Assembly (NCBI RefSeq): GCF_001713475.1
Contig: NZ_CP016499.1
Location: forward strand, 558,001-622,000
Source: Agrobacterium sp. RAC06
GTDB taxonomy: Bacteria > Pseudomonadota > Alphaproteobacteria > Rhizobiales > Rhizobiaceae
Direction of reading: 5' to 3'
Length of the DNA: 64,000 nt
Positions within the stretch are counted from its first letter, which is position 1. Every line of letters starts with the position of its first letter. Below are positions 14,637 through 23,466 of this stretch, piece by piece. The translations under genes were made by a program, and so were the position numbers. The notes under the pieces were generated by a model. The model saw nothing but the letters and a program-made list of their open reading frames with translations. It was not told the origin of the DNA and did no database searches.

Positions 14637-16202
14637 ATGGACGACATCACGGCAGAACCGGGAGCAGGCCGCCGCCAACGCGGCGAAGGACGAGGGGCTG
14701 CGGCCCGCAGGGCATCGCGCAGCGGCGGCGGTGCCGGTCCGTCGATGCCCTATATCACCCGCAAGATCAAAACCTACGAGGTCCTCGACGAGGAAGGCCT
14801 GGAGCTGATCGAGCGCAATGCCGACACCGTTCTCGAAGAGATCGGCATCGAATTCCGTGAAGACGCAGAAGCGTTGGAGCTGTGGAGACAGGCTGGCGCC
14901 GACGTGAAGGGCGAACGCGTGCATTTCCCGAAGGGTTTGTGCCGCGAACTCTTGAAGACGGCCCCGTCGGAATTCACCTGGCATGCGCGCAATCCCGAGC
15001 GCAGCGTGCAGATCGGCGGCAATGCCACGGTGTTTGCGCCGGTCTATGGCTCGCCTTTCGTGCGCGATCTCGAAGGCGTTCGCCGTTATGCGACGCTCGA
15101 GGATTTCCGCAACTTCGTGAAGCTGGCCTATATGGCGCCATCGATGCATTCGTCGGGCGGCACGGTTTGCGAACCGGTCGACATTCCGGTGAACAAGCGT
15201 CACCTCGACATGGTCTACAGCCACATCAAATATTCCGACAAGCCGTTCATGGGCTCGGTCACGGCACCGGAACGGGCGGAAGATTCGGTGGCGATGGCCA
15301 AGCTCGTCTTCGGTGACGAGTTCGTCGAAAACAATTGCGTCATGCTGAACCTGATCAACGCCAACTCGCCGATGGTCTTCGACGAGACCATGCTCGGCGC
15401 GGCCAAGGTCTATGCCCGTCACGGTCAGGCCTCGGTCATCTCGCCCTTCATTCTGTCCGGCGCAATGAGCCCGGTCACGGTTGCGGGCACGCTGACGCAG
15501 ATCCTGGCGGAAGTTCTGGCTGGTGCCTCGTTCACCCAGCTCATCCGTCCGGGTGCGCCGGTGCTGTTCGGGACGTTTGCCGCTTCGATCTCGATGCAGT
15601 CGGGTGCGCCGACCTTCGGTACGCCGGAGCCGGCACTGGTGTCCTATGGAGCTGCCCAGCTCGCGCGGCGCATGGGTCTGCCCTTCCGTACGGGCGGCTC
15701 GCTCTGTGCGTCGAAGGTTCCGGATGCGCAGGCAGCCCATGAGAGCGCCAATACGCTCAACATGACGTTGCTTGCCGGTGCCAATTTCGTCCTGCACGCG
15801 GCCGGCTGGCTCGAGGGTGGTCTTGCTGCCTGCTACGAGAAGTTCATGATCGACCAGGACCAGCTCGGCATGATGCAGAAGATGGCACAGGGCGTCGATC
15901 TGACCGAAGACGGTCAGGCGATGGATGCCATCCGCGAAGTGGGTCCGGGTGCGCACTATCTGGGCTGCGCCCATACGCAGGCGAATTTCCAGACGGCCTT
16001 CTACCGCTCGGCGCTCGCCGACAACAACTCTTTCGAGCAGTGGGAAATCGAAGGTCGCAAGCGGATCGAGGATCGCGCCAATGTGCTCTGCCGCTCCTGG
16101 CTCGACGCTTACGAGGCGCCGGCGCTCGATCCTGATATCGACGAGGCGCTGCTTGCTTTCATCGCAAGCCGCAAGAATTCGATGCCTGACGCCTTCACTT
16201 GA
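14637..16202 (+). CDS. MttB-superfamily methyltransferase without pyrrolysine (glycine betaine/quaternary amine type)
   Basis: About 521 residues starting at ATG 14637 with GAGGAA upstream; earlier ATGs (14559, 14589) are weaker. The N-terminus is an Arg/Gly-rich tail (GRRQRGEGRGAAARR) before SMPYITRKIKTYEVLDEEGL, where the TIM-barrel core begins. Core segments such as GSPFVRDLEGVRRYATLEDF, TLTQILAEVLAGA and QSGAPTFGTPEP match the trimethylamine methyltransferase superfamily. The frame is open throughout, with no in-frame amber codon, so it belongs to the pyrrolysine-free branch that includes MtgB (glycine betaine). It should methylate the corrinoid protein. The true substrate is not determinable here. 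Confidence 0.9.
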   Translation: MDDITAEPGAGRRQRGEGRGAAARRASRSGGGAGPSMPYITRKIKTYEVLDEEGLELIERNADTVLEEIGIEFREDAEALELWRQAGADVKGERVHFPKGLCRELLKTAPSEFTWHARNPERSVQIGGNATVFAPVYGSPFVRDLEGVRRYATLEDFRNFVKLAYMAPSMHSSGGTVCEPVDIPVNKRHLDMVYSHIKYSDKPFMGSVTAPERAEDSVAMAKLVFGDEFVENNCVMLNLINANSPMVFDETMLGAAKVYARHGQASVISPFILSGAMSPVTVAGTLTQILAEVLAGASFTQLIRPGAPVLFGTFAASISMQSGAPTFGTPEPALVSYGAAQLARRMGLPFRTGGSLCASKVPDAQAAHESANTLNMTLLAGANFVLHAAGWLEGGLAACYEKFMIDQDQLGMMQKMAQGVDLTEDGQAMDAIREVGPGAHYLGCAHTQANFQTAFYRSALADNNSFEQWEIEGRKRIEDRANVLCRSWLDAYEAPALDPDIDEALLAFIASRKNSMPDAFT

Positions 16203-16300
16203 AAGGGTCCCGTTGCCAGGGAGCAAGGCGGAGCCAACCAGGTTGCCGACATGATCCAAGAGGAGGTCTGGCGACCCCATTACAAGATCGAGGGGCCGCG

Positions 16301-17005
16301 ATGAGCGGCCCTTCATTCGTTGTGCACAGTCTCGAGGCGCGGTTCGCTGCGCATGGACTTGCGCCGCGCGGACTTGTTCACTTCGGAGGGCAAGACGAGG
16401 TGCCGATGCTTGCCGACGGCGCGCCGGCAAAGGCCGCTCTCCTGATCGGGGTCATGGGTGGTGCAATGTGGCCGCATTTCGAGCGCTGGCGGATGGCGCA
16501 AGCCGACCATGGTGGCGCCGATCCGCTCGACCGATGGTCAAAGCTGGTGATCGATCAGGTCGCAGGCGAGATCGAGGCGGAAGCGTGCTATCCGTCAGAT
16601 CCGCCTTACCAACCCTTCCAGCGCTGGGCGATGCGGGCCGAGGGACTGAAAGCATCGCCGCTCGGGATCCTGATCCATCCGCAGTTCGGTCTCTGGCACA
16701 GCTATCGCGGGGCGCTTCTGTTTCGCAACTGGGACGAAGCACAGGAGGAACGGCCTGTGACCGGGCCGCAGCCCTGCGAGACCTGTCGCGACAAACCTTG
16801 CCTGTCGACATGCCCTGTCGGCGCCATCTCGCTGGACGGGTTCGATGTGGCGGCATGCCGCGCGCATCTGGCGAGCCCTGAAGGGCAGGGTGGTTGCATG
16901 GCGTCGGGTTGTCTCGCCCGCAATGCCTGTGCTGTCGGTGATGGGCACCGCTACCCGGACGCCCAGCTCAAGTTTCACATGCAGGCTCTGACGCTGACGG
17001 GATGA
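16301..17005 (+). CDS. 4Fe-4S ferredoxin-type protein
   Basis: About 234 residues, starting at ATG 16301 with GAGGGG just upstream. The C-terminal half has a 4Fe-4S motif, PCETCRDKPCLSTCPVGAIS (C-x2-C-x4-C-x3-C-P). Further cysteines in GGCMASGCLARNACAVG could hold a second cluster. The N-terminal half has no motif I can name. It follows the MttB-type gene by about 98 bp in the same direction and may pass electrons in reductive corrinoid activation or in MetF/MetV. A cytosolic protein; no signal peptide. Confidence 0.7.
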   Translation: MSGPSFVVHSLEARFAAHGLAPRGLVHFGGQDEVPMLADGAPAKAALLIGVMGGAMWPHFERWRMAQADHGGADPLDRWSKLVIDQVAGEIEAEACYPSDPPYQPFQRWAMRAEGLKASPLGILIHPQFGLWHSYRGALLFRNWDEAQEERPVTGPQPCETCRDKPCLSTCPVGAISLDGFDVAACRAHLASPEGQGGCMASGCLARNACAVGDGHRYPDAQLKFHMQALTLTG

Positions 17006-17115
17006 TGGCGAGAACGAGGCCCGGTATCGGCCGGCGCGCTTTCAAACAGCACCGGTCGGGTGGCAAGACGACTAGAAGTCTATTTTCGTTTTTGCTTCGG
17101 CGAAATGTCCTGGCA

Positions 17116-17646
17116 CTACCGATGATATTCCTTGGAAAGGATGCCCATCATCAGGTCGTCATGCCAGACGCCGTCGACGAACGCGGTCTCTCGCTCTCGT
17201 CCTTCAACCACAAATCCACACTTCTGGTAGGCCTTTATGGCTCGCTCATTATAGGCAAGAACACGCACTGCAATCCGGTGAAGGTTCAGTTGCGTGAAGG
17301 CATGGTGCAAAAGCAGGCGGATTGCCTCGCTTCCAAAGCCCTTGCCGAGCAACTGGCGGTCATAGATCGCGATCGCCATGGAGGCCCGGCGATCAACAGT
17401 GTTTATAGTGTGGAGTTTGATTTCGCCGATTAACCGTCCACCGACTTCAATAATCCAGGCGTAAGGGTCATTCGACTGGCCGATAGCCCAGGCTTTTGCC
17501 GCTTCCCGGGTCATAGCTCTACGATCTGCTTGGCTTACCCCGAACATTCGAACAATGTCCGGGCTGTGCCCCAACGAAAAGCGGGCTTCAGCATCATCTG
17601 CGGTCGCGGCGCGCAGGCGGAGACGTTGGCCTTCTATGCAGCTCAT
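17116..17646 (-). CDS. GNAT-family N-acetyltransferase (RimJ/RimL-like)
   Basis: A 176-residue protein starting at ATG 17646 with GAGG upstream. The opening, LRLRAATADDAEARFSLGHS, and AIAIYDRQLLGKGFGSEAIR (acetyl-CoA pyrophosphate loop region), followed by NLHRIAVRVLAYNERAIKAY, are the classic RimJ/RimL-type GNAT signature. It transfers acetyl from acetyl-CoA to an amine or protein N-terminus. The substrate is unknown. Base composition is slightly AT-richer than the flanks. Confidence 0.85.
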   Translation of the reverse strand: MSCIEGQRLRLRAATADDAEARFSLGHSPDIVRMFGVSQADRRAMTREAAKAWAIGQSNDPYAWIIEVGGRLIGEIKLHTINTVDRRASMAIAIYDRQLLGKGFGSEAIRLLLHHAFTQLNLHRIAVRVLAYNERAIKAYQKCGFVVEGRERETAFVDGVWHDDLMMGILSKEYHR

Positions 17647-17817
17647 GATCACCTCGATCTATAAGTTCGGTGCATGTGTTCTAAGTGGAATAGTTGCCTA
17701 GAAAAGATTGCATTTATGAATACTGTAATTTTTGGTTGTCCAAGATGTAATGCAATCAGAAAGCCTTCACAAAGCCCGGAATCACCGCCATGAGGTTCTC
17801 TCCACCGAGGGTCCCGC

Positions 17818-18561
17818 GTGCGTTACTGTCTGAAATCGATCGTGCTTATTGCATGTTTGTTCCTGCCGTCGCTGGCGCTAGCGGCTTGCGAGGACCTCAT
17901 CGACGGGGATGCCCGCTATCTTGCCTGCCGGTTCGATCCTGCACGCGACGAGATAAGGCTGCATCTGGCCTCACCCGAGGGGCAGGTCTATGGCGGGTTT
18001 GCGAGCCTAAGGCGCCAGCTTTGGGCAGAGCGGCGCGTGCTGACATTTGCGATGAATGCCGGCATGTATCACGACGATCTGTCGCCGGTCGGTTACTTCG
18101 CCGAATATGGCAAGGTGCTTAAACCCGCCATTACGGGCGGTGGATGGGGGAATTTTCACCTGCTGCCGAACGGTGTTTTTCTGATGAAGGACGGCGAGGC
18201 ATCGGTGATGGAGACCAAGGCCTTCGTCGCCAGCGGACTGACACCCGACTTCGGCACGCAGTCCGGCCCGATGCTGGTCATCGATGGCAGACTGCATCCG
18301 CGGTTTCTGGCCGATAGCGACAGTTTCAAGATCCGCAACGGCATCGGCGTCGATGCCGAGGGGCAGGTGCACATGGTGGTGTCGCGGGTACCGGTACGGT
18401 TTTACGATTTCGCCCGCCTGTTTCGCGACAGGCTCGGTTGCGCAAACGCACTCTACCTCGACGGCACGATTTCAAGCGTGTTCATCGCCGAAGAAAAGCG
18501 GATGGACCGGCTGTTCCCCATGGGGCCGATCCTCTCGGTCAGCATGCCGATCCCGCAGTGA
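17818..18561 (+). CDS. Exported phosphodiester glycosidase/NAGPA-like (DUF2233) protein
   Basis: A 247-residue protein starting at GTG 17818 with CCGAGGG upstream. A Sec signal peptide is clear (KSIVLIACLFLPSLALAACE). The mature part contains FAMNAGMYHDDLSPVGYF, GNFHLLPNGVFLM, FGTQSGPMLVIDGRLHP and LYLDGTISSVFI, the conserved blocks of the family related to the uncovering enzyme NAGPA. Likely periplasmic. The family is probably hydrolytic towards phosphodiester-linked sugars, but the substrate is unknown. Confidence 0.85.
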   Translation: MRYCLKSIVLIACLFLPSLALAACEDLIDGDARYLACRFDPARDEIRLHLASPEGQVYGGFASLRRQLWAERRVLTFAMNAGMYHDDLSPVGYFAEYGKVLKPAITGGGWGNFHLLPNGVFLMKDGEASVMETKAFVASGLTPDFGTQSGPMLVIDGRLHPRFLADSDSFKIRNGIGVDAEGQVHMVVSRVPVRFYDFARLFRDRLGCANALYLDGTISSVFIAEEKRMDRLFPMGPILSVSMPIPQ

Positions 18562-18569
18562 GACTGGGG

Positions 18570-18911
18570 TCAGACGGCGGCCTTGGGATAGGCGCGCTCG
18601 AGGCCTCCGGAACGATTGAGACCGGTGCGGAAGGCGGCAAATGCCGGGTGCTGGCTGGAACGGGCGGCCTCCATCAGGCGGATCTGCAGGCGAGCCGGGG
18701 CATTCGCGCCGATCCACTCGCCATTGCGCTCGAGCTTCAACGAATTCAGAAACCGGGATTCCGAGGCGATCTCGAGATAGACGTAGAGACCTTCAAGCAA
18801 GGCATCGTCCTGGGCCGGGTTTTCGAAGATGAGCTTCAGGAAGGCCTGGTCGGGCTCCTGCATAGAGGCGATCTTGGCGGCGACGGTGTCGCGGTCCGGA
18901 AAGGCGGACAT
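18570..18911 (-). CDS. Conserved small protein of unknown function
   Basis: The 113-residue protein starts at ATG 18911, with GAGGGAG about 6 nt upstream. It opens MSAFPDRDTVAAKIASMQEP and includes DDALLEGLYVYLEIASESRF and SLKLERNGEWIGANAPARLQ. It appears to be a soluble, mostly helical protein, acidic in the middle. I do not recognise the family. It is convergent with the NAGPA-like gene with an 8-bp gap. Confidence 0.55.
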   Translation of the reverse strand: MSAFPDRDTVAAKIASMQEPDQAFLKLIFENPAQDDALLEGLYVYLEIASESRFLNSLKLERNGEWIGANAPARLQIRLMEAARSSQHPAFAAFRTGLNRSGGLERAYPKAAV

Positions 18912-19033
18912 GGGCTTACTCCCTCTGCTGGTCAAAATACTCATGAACGCATAGCCGGGCCGCGCATCCATTAGGTCAAGCTACAGCATGCCAAGTTTGC
19001 CCCAAGCTGGTCGCGCAGTTCCGGGACCGGCCG

Positions 19034-20239
19034 TCATTCGTGGCGGAGCGCGTCGATCGGGTTCATCTGCGCGGCGCGGCGGGCGGGGAAATAGCCGAAG
19101 ACCATGCCGATGGCGGCCGAAAAAGCGAAGGCGAGCAGGATGATCGAGGGGCTCGCGACAAAGGGGACCGACATCAGCGTTACGGCGGTATAAGCAATGC
19201 CAAGGCCGAGTGCGATGCCAACCACGCCGCCGAAGACGGACAGCGTGACCGCTTCGACGAGGAACTGCATCAGCACCTGGCGCTCGACTGCGCCAATCGC
19301 CAGCCTGATGCCGATCTCGGGCGTTCGCTCGGTGACGGACACCAGCATGATGTTCATGATGCCGATGCCGCCGACGAGCAGCGAGACGGCGGCGACCGCA
19401 CCGAGCAGGCCCGTCATCAGCGTCGTGGTGCCGGTGAGCGTCGCTGCCATCTGGGTCATGTCGTTGACGGTGAAATCATCGTCGCGACCAGCAATAATCT
19501 TGCGGCGCTCGCGCAGCAGGCGTTCGACATCGGCCTGCACCTTTGCCGTGGATACGCCGTCTTCGGCCGAGAGCATGATGCTGGAGATATCCGTCGAGCC
19601 GCCGATGCGGCGCTGGAAGACCTTGAGCGGCATCATCACGACATCATCCTGGTCGCTGCCCATGCCGCTTTGCCCCTTCTTGTCGAGAAGGCCGATCACC
19701 TGGCAGGCGACATTGCCGACGCGGATGGTCTGGTCGACGGCCGGGGTCGAGCCGAACAGCCTGGAGCGCACCGTCTCACCGATGATGCAGACGGCCTGTC
19801 CGCCGCGCTCTTCGGATGGCAGGAAACTACGGCCGGAGGCGAGTTCCCAGTTCTGGGCCACGAGATAATCGTTACCCGAGCCGATGATCGTGGTCTGCCG
19901 GCTCTGGCCGCTGAAAACCACCGTCTGGCTGGACTGGTTGATGGCGGCCACGGCGCGCAGGCCCGGGATCTGCTCGCGGATCGCGTCGAGGTCCCGGATG
20001 GTGAACTTCTTGGCATCGGTTGCCGCGCGACCGGGGCCGAATTGGCCGGGGCGGACGAAGAGCAGGTTGGTGCCAAGCTTGGAGATTTCCGCCGTGACCT
20101 GAGCCGTGGTGCCGTTGCCGATCGTCACCATCGCGATGACGGCGGCGACGCCGATGACGACGCCGAGCACAGTGAGGAAGGAGCGCAACAGATTGCGGCG
20201 GATGGCGCGGAGTGCGAGCTTCAGGGTCTCAAAGAACAT
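19034..20239 (-). CDS. MacB-type ABC transporter permease
   Basis: A 401-residue protein starting at ATG 20239 (MFFETLKLALRAIRRNLLRS). It has one N-terminal TM (FLTVLGVVIGVAAVIAMVTI), a large periplasmic MacB_PCD domain, and three C-terminal TM segments (TGLLGAVAAVSLLVGGIGIM, SVFGGVVGIALGLGIAYTAV, ILLAFAFSAAIGMVFGYFPA). This is the FtsX-like fold of MacB and LolCE-like exporters. It overlaps the ATPase gene by 11 bp and works with the adaptor at 20954. Substrate unknown; MacB systems export peptides, macrolides or lipoproteins. Confidence 0.9.
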   Translation of the reverse strand: MFFETLKLALRAIRRNLLRSFLTVLGVVIGVAAVIAMVTIGNGTTAQVTAEISKLGTNLLFVRPGQFGPGRAATDAKKFTIRDLDAIREQIPGLRAVAAINQSSQTVVFSGQSRQTTIIGSGNDYLVAQNWELASGRSFLPSEERGGQAVCIIGETVRSRLFGSTPAVDQTIRVGNVACQVIGLLDKKGQSGMGSDQDDVVMMPLKVFQRRIGGSTDISSIMLSAEDGVSTAKVQADVERLLRERRKIIAGRDDDFTVNDMTQMAATLTGTTTLMTGLLGAVAAVSLLVGGIGIMNIMLVSVTERTPEIGIRLAIGAVERQVLMQFLVEAVTLSVFGGVVGIALGLGIAYTAVTLMSVPFVASPSIILLAFAFSAAIGMVFGYFPARRAAQMNPIDALRHE

Positions 20240-20945
20240 CGGCGACCTCCGCTCCAGCATGGGTGTCGGACTGGATATGGCCATCGACGAAACGCAGCGT
20301 GCGCTTGGCATAGGCTGCAATATCGTCTTCGTGGGTGACCATGATGACGGTTATTCCGTGGTCACGGTTGAGGCCGGTGATCAGTTCCATGATCTCGCGG
20401 CTGGTCTTCGTGTCGAGATTGCCGGTCGGCTCGTCGGCCAGGAGCACGGATGGGCTGGTGACGATCGCCCGGGCAATGGCCACACGTTGCTGCTGGCCGC
20501 CGGACAGTTCCTGGGTCGTGTGGTTCTCACGGCCGGCCAGACCGACTTGCGACAGCGCGGTCAAGGCGCGGGTTCGCCGTTCACGGGCATCCATGCCACG
20601 ATAGACCAGAGGCAGTTCGACATTCTCGACGGCCGAGGTGCGGGCGAGCAGGTTGAAACCCTGGAAGACAAAGCCCAGCATGTGACGGCGCAGCAACGTG
20701 TACTGCGCTCGGTCGAAGCCCGTCGTGTCGATGCCCTGAAAGAGGTACTGGCCGGAGGTCGGCACATCGAGGCAGCCGAGGATGTTCATGGCGGTCGATT
20801 TGCCCGAGCCGGAAGGGCCCATGATCGCGACGAATTCATGCCGTGCGATTGTCAGGTCGACCCTGTCCAGCGCGCGGATGGTTGCTTCGCCGCGGCCATA
20901 GATGCGGGAGATCTGGCGAAATTCGATGAGTGGAGCCACTGCCAT
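20229..20945 (-). CDS. MacB-type ABC transporter ATP-binding protein
   Basis: A 238-residue protein starting at ATG 20945, with GAGGCACAGG upstream. It has Walker A GPSGSGKST, signature LSGGQQQRVAIARAI, Walker B VLLADEPTGNLD and the H-loop VTHEDDIAAYAK. This is the LolD/MacB ATPase type, encoded here separately from the permease. Its end overlaps the permease start by 11 bp. Confidence 0.92.
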   Translation of the reverse strand: MAVAPLIEFRQISRIYGRGEATIRALDRVDLTIARHEFVAIMGPSGSGKSTAMNILGCLDVPTSGQYLFQGIDTTGFDRAQYTLLRRHMLGFVFQGFNLLARTSAVENVELPLVYRGMDARERRTRALTALSQVGLAGRENHTTQELSGGQQQRVAIARAIVTSPSVLLADEPTGNLDTKTSREIMELITGLNRDHGITVIMVTHEDDIAAYAKRTLRFVDGHIQSDTHAGAEVADVL

Positions 20946-20953
20946 CCTGTGCC

Positions 20954-22231
20954 TCAACCGTTGCGAACCGTCTGATCCGTGATCACCCGGTCGCCTTCCT
21001 TCACGTCGCCCTTGACGATCACCGTATTCTGCCCGTCGGAGGAACCGATCTCGATGTTGACGGCGACCGGCTGACCCTCACGCAACAGCCAGATGGTGCG
21101 TTCGCTGCCCGTCGGCTCAGGCGCGCTGGCGGGTGCCATGCGTGGTGGGCGAAACAGGCTGAAGACGCCGCTGCCGCCTTCGGCGGTCTCGGTCTGCGTG
21201 GCGGGGGGCGAGTAACGCAAGGCGGCATTGGGAATGAGCAGGCCGTCTTCGACCGACTGGACGACGATGTCGGCGGTCGCCGTCATGCCCTGGCGCAGCA
21301 GAAGCTCGTCATTGGCGACGGACAGGATGCCCTTATAGGTCACGACATCGTTCACCGTTTCGGACGCATAGCGGATCGAGGTGATCTCGGCCGGGAAACG
21401 CTGATCGGGAAAGGCATCGACAGTGAAGGTGGCGGTCTGACCCACGGCGACCTGCCCGACATCGGCCTCGTCGATAGAGACCTGCAGCTCCATTTCCCGG
21501 AGATCGCCCGCGATGGTGAAGAGTGTCGGCGCCTCCAGCGAGGCTGCCACTGTGGCGCCGGGATCAACATTGCGCGAGAGAACTATGCCGTCGATCGGCG
21601 ACGCGATGGTCGCCTTGGAGAGCGACAGATTCGCCTGTTCGAGAGCAGCTTGTGCCGAGATGACATCGGCGTCTGCGCTCTGGCGCGCGGCAGATGCGGC
21701 CTGGAAGGTGTATTCGGCGGTGTCGAGATCCTGCTGGGTGGAGACTCGGCTGGAGACCAGCGTGGTCAGCCGGTCGAGCTTGGCCTTGGCGGACTGCTCG
21801 TCGGCCTCAGCCTTGGAAACGGAGGCACGGGCAGAGGCAAGCGCAGCTTCCTTGGCCTTCAGATCGGCATTCAGCTTGTCTGTATCGAGGCGCGCCAGGA
21901 CGTCGCCCTTTTTCACCTCGCTGTTGTAGTCGACCAGTACCTCCCGCACGGTGCCTGATTGTTCCGAGGAAACGTCGACCTGAACGGTGGGCTCGACCGA
22001 CCCGGTGGCGGTGACGATTACCGTCAGATTGCCAGGTTTCAGCTCCGACGTCGTATAGCTCACCGTCGTGCCACCGGCCGACCAGAGATAGGCGCCGTAG
22101 CCGAGACCAGCGAGGGCGAGGATGACAAAAACGCGCAGACCCCAGCGCCGCTTTGGCCGCGCGGCATTGGCCAGGATCGCTTTCAGTTCCTCGGCTTCGG
22201 CCGAGTTCTCCGGTGTTACGTCTTCGCTCAC
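20954..22231 (-). CDS. HlyD/MacA-type periplasmic adaptor (RND/MFP family)
   Basis: About 425 residues, starting most likely at GTG 22231 (MSEDVTPENSAEAEELKAIL) with GGAG five nt upstream. An ATG at 22252 is an alternative. One N-terminal TM (LRVFVILALAGLGYGAYLW) is followed by a long coiled coil (about residues 120-220, with KEAALASARASVSKAEADEQ), a lipoyl domain (ASPIDGIVLSRNVDPGATV) and a beta-barrel. It links the MacB pair to an outer-membrane channel, which is not encoded nearby. Eight bp separate it from the ATPase start. Confidence 0.88.
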   Translation of the reverse strand: MSEDVTPENSAEAEELKAILANAARPKRRWGLRVFVILALAGLGYGAYLWSAGGTTVSYTTSELKPGNLTVIVTATGSVEPTVQVDVSSEQSGTVREVLVDYNSEVKKGDVLARLDTDKLNADLKAKEAALASARASVSKAEADEQSAKAKLDRLTTLVSSRVSTQQDLDTAEYTFQAASAARQSADADVISAQAALEQANLSLSKATIASPIDGIVLSRNVDPGATVAASLEAPTLFTIAGDLREMELQVSIDEADVGQVAVGQTATFTVDAFPDQRFPAEITSIRYASETVNDVVTYKGILSVANDELLLRQGMTATADIVVQSVEDGLLIPNAALRYSPPATQTETAEGGSGVFSLFRPPRMAPASAPEPTGSERTIWLLREGQPVAVNIEIGSSDGQNTVIVKGDVKEGDRVITDQTVRNG

Positions 22232-22446
22232 GTCTGCTCCGTCACACTGCATTCTCACTTTGCCGGGACCATGGCCCAAGCTCGGGCCGTCGCCCTTGAT
22301 CGGGGTCAAGTGGCGACGGGTTCCCTATTGATGCAGATAGACCTTCGCGGCGGAAAGGACAGTGAAACATTGGTAAGGTTGGTGGGAGGTGCGGCAACTG
22401 CTCTCAGATGAGTGCTGGAGGCTGAGCATATGGTCGGCCTGACCGG

Positions 22447-22830
22447 CTATTTCCGTGCATCATACATAGACCGGGCGGCGTCTATCTCGGCTCGATGCTC
22501 AATCGCCCAGGTGGCGAGAGGGGAAAATCGAGCGAACAGGCTCTGACCCAAAGGGCGCAGCAGATAATCCACCCGCGGCGGGGCCGTTGGAGTGACGATG
22601 CGTTCAATCAGCCCGTCTCGTTCCAGCTTTCGCAGCGTCTGCGTCAGCACCTTTTGCGATAGGTCGGGGATGTCGCGACGCAATTCCGAGAAACGGCGCG
22701 CCGAAAGATGCAGCGCCGCCATGACCAAGATGGACCACTTGTCGCTGACGCCGTCCAGCACATGGCGGACGGGACAGGTCGCCGGGTCAAGCGAAATGCC
22801 GGGGGTCTCTGACGAGTCTTCTATAATCAC
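22447..22830 (-). CDS. HxlR-family transcriptional regulator
   Basis: A 127-residue protein starting at GTG 22830 with GAGG five nt upstream. The family core is plain: CPVRHVLDGVSDKWSILVMA, RRFSELRRDIPDLSQKVLTQ and LRKLERDGLIERIV. HxlR proteins respond to aldehydes, quinones or oxidants and usually control a divergent gene. Here the divergent unit is the exported NTF2-like protein and intradiol dioxygenase. A candidate operator lies at 22918-22932. Confidence 0.9.
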   Translation of the reverse strand: MIIEDSSETPGISLDPATCPVRHVLDGVSDKWSILVMAALHLSARRFSELRRDIPDLSQKVLTQTLRKLERDGLIERIVTPTAPPRVDYLLRPLGQSLFARFSPLATWAIEHRAEIDAARSMYDARK

Positions 22831-22917
22831 GACGTCCTCACGGGTTCCTGATCAGATTTGGCACGGTTACCAAAAAGTGCCTCCTTTATCAATTGCAACA
22901 TTACAAATAGGACGTTG

Positions 22918-22932
22918 GTATCGAACGGATAC
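22918..22932. promoter_or_regulatory. Candidate HxlR operator
   Basis: GTATC-GAACG-GATAC is a perfect 5-bp inverted repeat with a 5-bp spacer between the divergent HxlR and NTF2-like genes, 91 bp before the latter's ATG. HxlR-family sites are typically short palindromes of GTAC/GTATC type; the assignment is inference. Confidence 0.5.
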
Positions 22933-23022
22933 TTACTTGTTGTGACGCTCTGTCTTGCGCTTCCCAATCGGTTCGGTGCCGGCTTGATCTCGCTCGTGAA
23001 ACCTTAAAAATAGGAATCTTCC

Positions 23023-23466
23023 ATGTCCCTTCTCAGAACCGGCGCGCTTGCGCTCGCGCTCACCTTTTCATCCCTTGCTGGAACCGCCATGGCGCAAGAA
23101 TCCAACAAGGATTTTGTCGTGAAGGCTGTCACGGAGCTATTTTCCAAGAAGGATCTGACCGCGATCGACCGCTATTGGGCCGACAGCTACATGCAGCGTA
23201 ACCCGGGTCTTGCCTCGACCAGCGCGGTGCTGAAGGAGGCGCTGAAGGACATGCCGGCCAACATGACCTATGAAATCGGCATGGTGATCGCCGAAGGCGA
23301 TCTGGTGGCCATCCATGGTCGCTATACCGGCTGGGGACCAACGCCGCTGATCGTCGTGGACATCTACCGCGTCGAGAATGGCAAAATCGCAGAACATTGG
23401 GATGTCGGCCAGGACGAGGTGCTGGAAACCGCCTCCGGCCTGCCTATGTTCGAACCGATGAAATGA
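23023..23466 (+). CDS. Exported NTF2-like/SnoaL-like protein
   Basis: A 147-residue protein starting at ATG 23023. A Sec signal (LRTGALALALTFSSLAGTAM, cleavage after AMA) precedes a small cone-like domain: VTELFSKKDLTAIDRYWADS, YMQRNPGLASTSAVLKEAL, VIAEGDLVAIHGRYTG and VENGKIAEHWDVGQDE. The last is the SnoaL/NTF2 hallmark. Probably periplasmic; such domains are ligand-binding or isomerase-like. About 85 bp precede the dioxygenase gene, suggesting a two-gene operon under HxlR. Confidence 0.8.
   Translation: MSLLRTGALALALTFSSLAGTAMAQESNKDFVVKAVTELFSKKDLTAIDRYWADSYMQRNPGLASTSAVLKEALKDMPANMTYEIGMVIAEGDLVAIHGRYTGWGPTPLIVVDIYRVENGKIAEHWDVGQDEVLETASGLPMFEPMK

Noticed and set aside
14637..16202. Possible pyrrolysine (in-frame amber) in the MttB-superfamily gene
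   Set aside because: The frame is open across the full family length without an internal TAG, and no pyl genes are near. It belongs to the pyrrolysine-free branch.
14565..16430. Long antisense frame across the MttB-type gene
   Set aside because: Composition is that of a shadow frame, and the sense strand has a clear family match.
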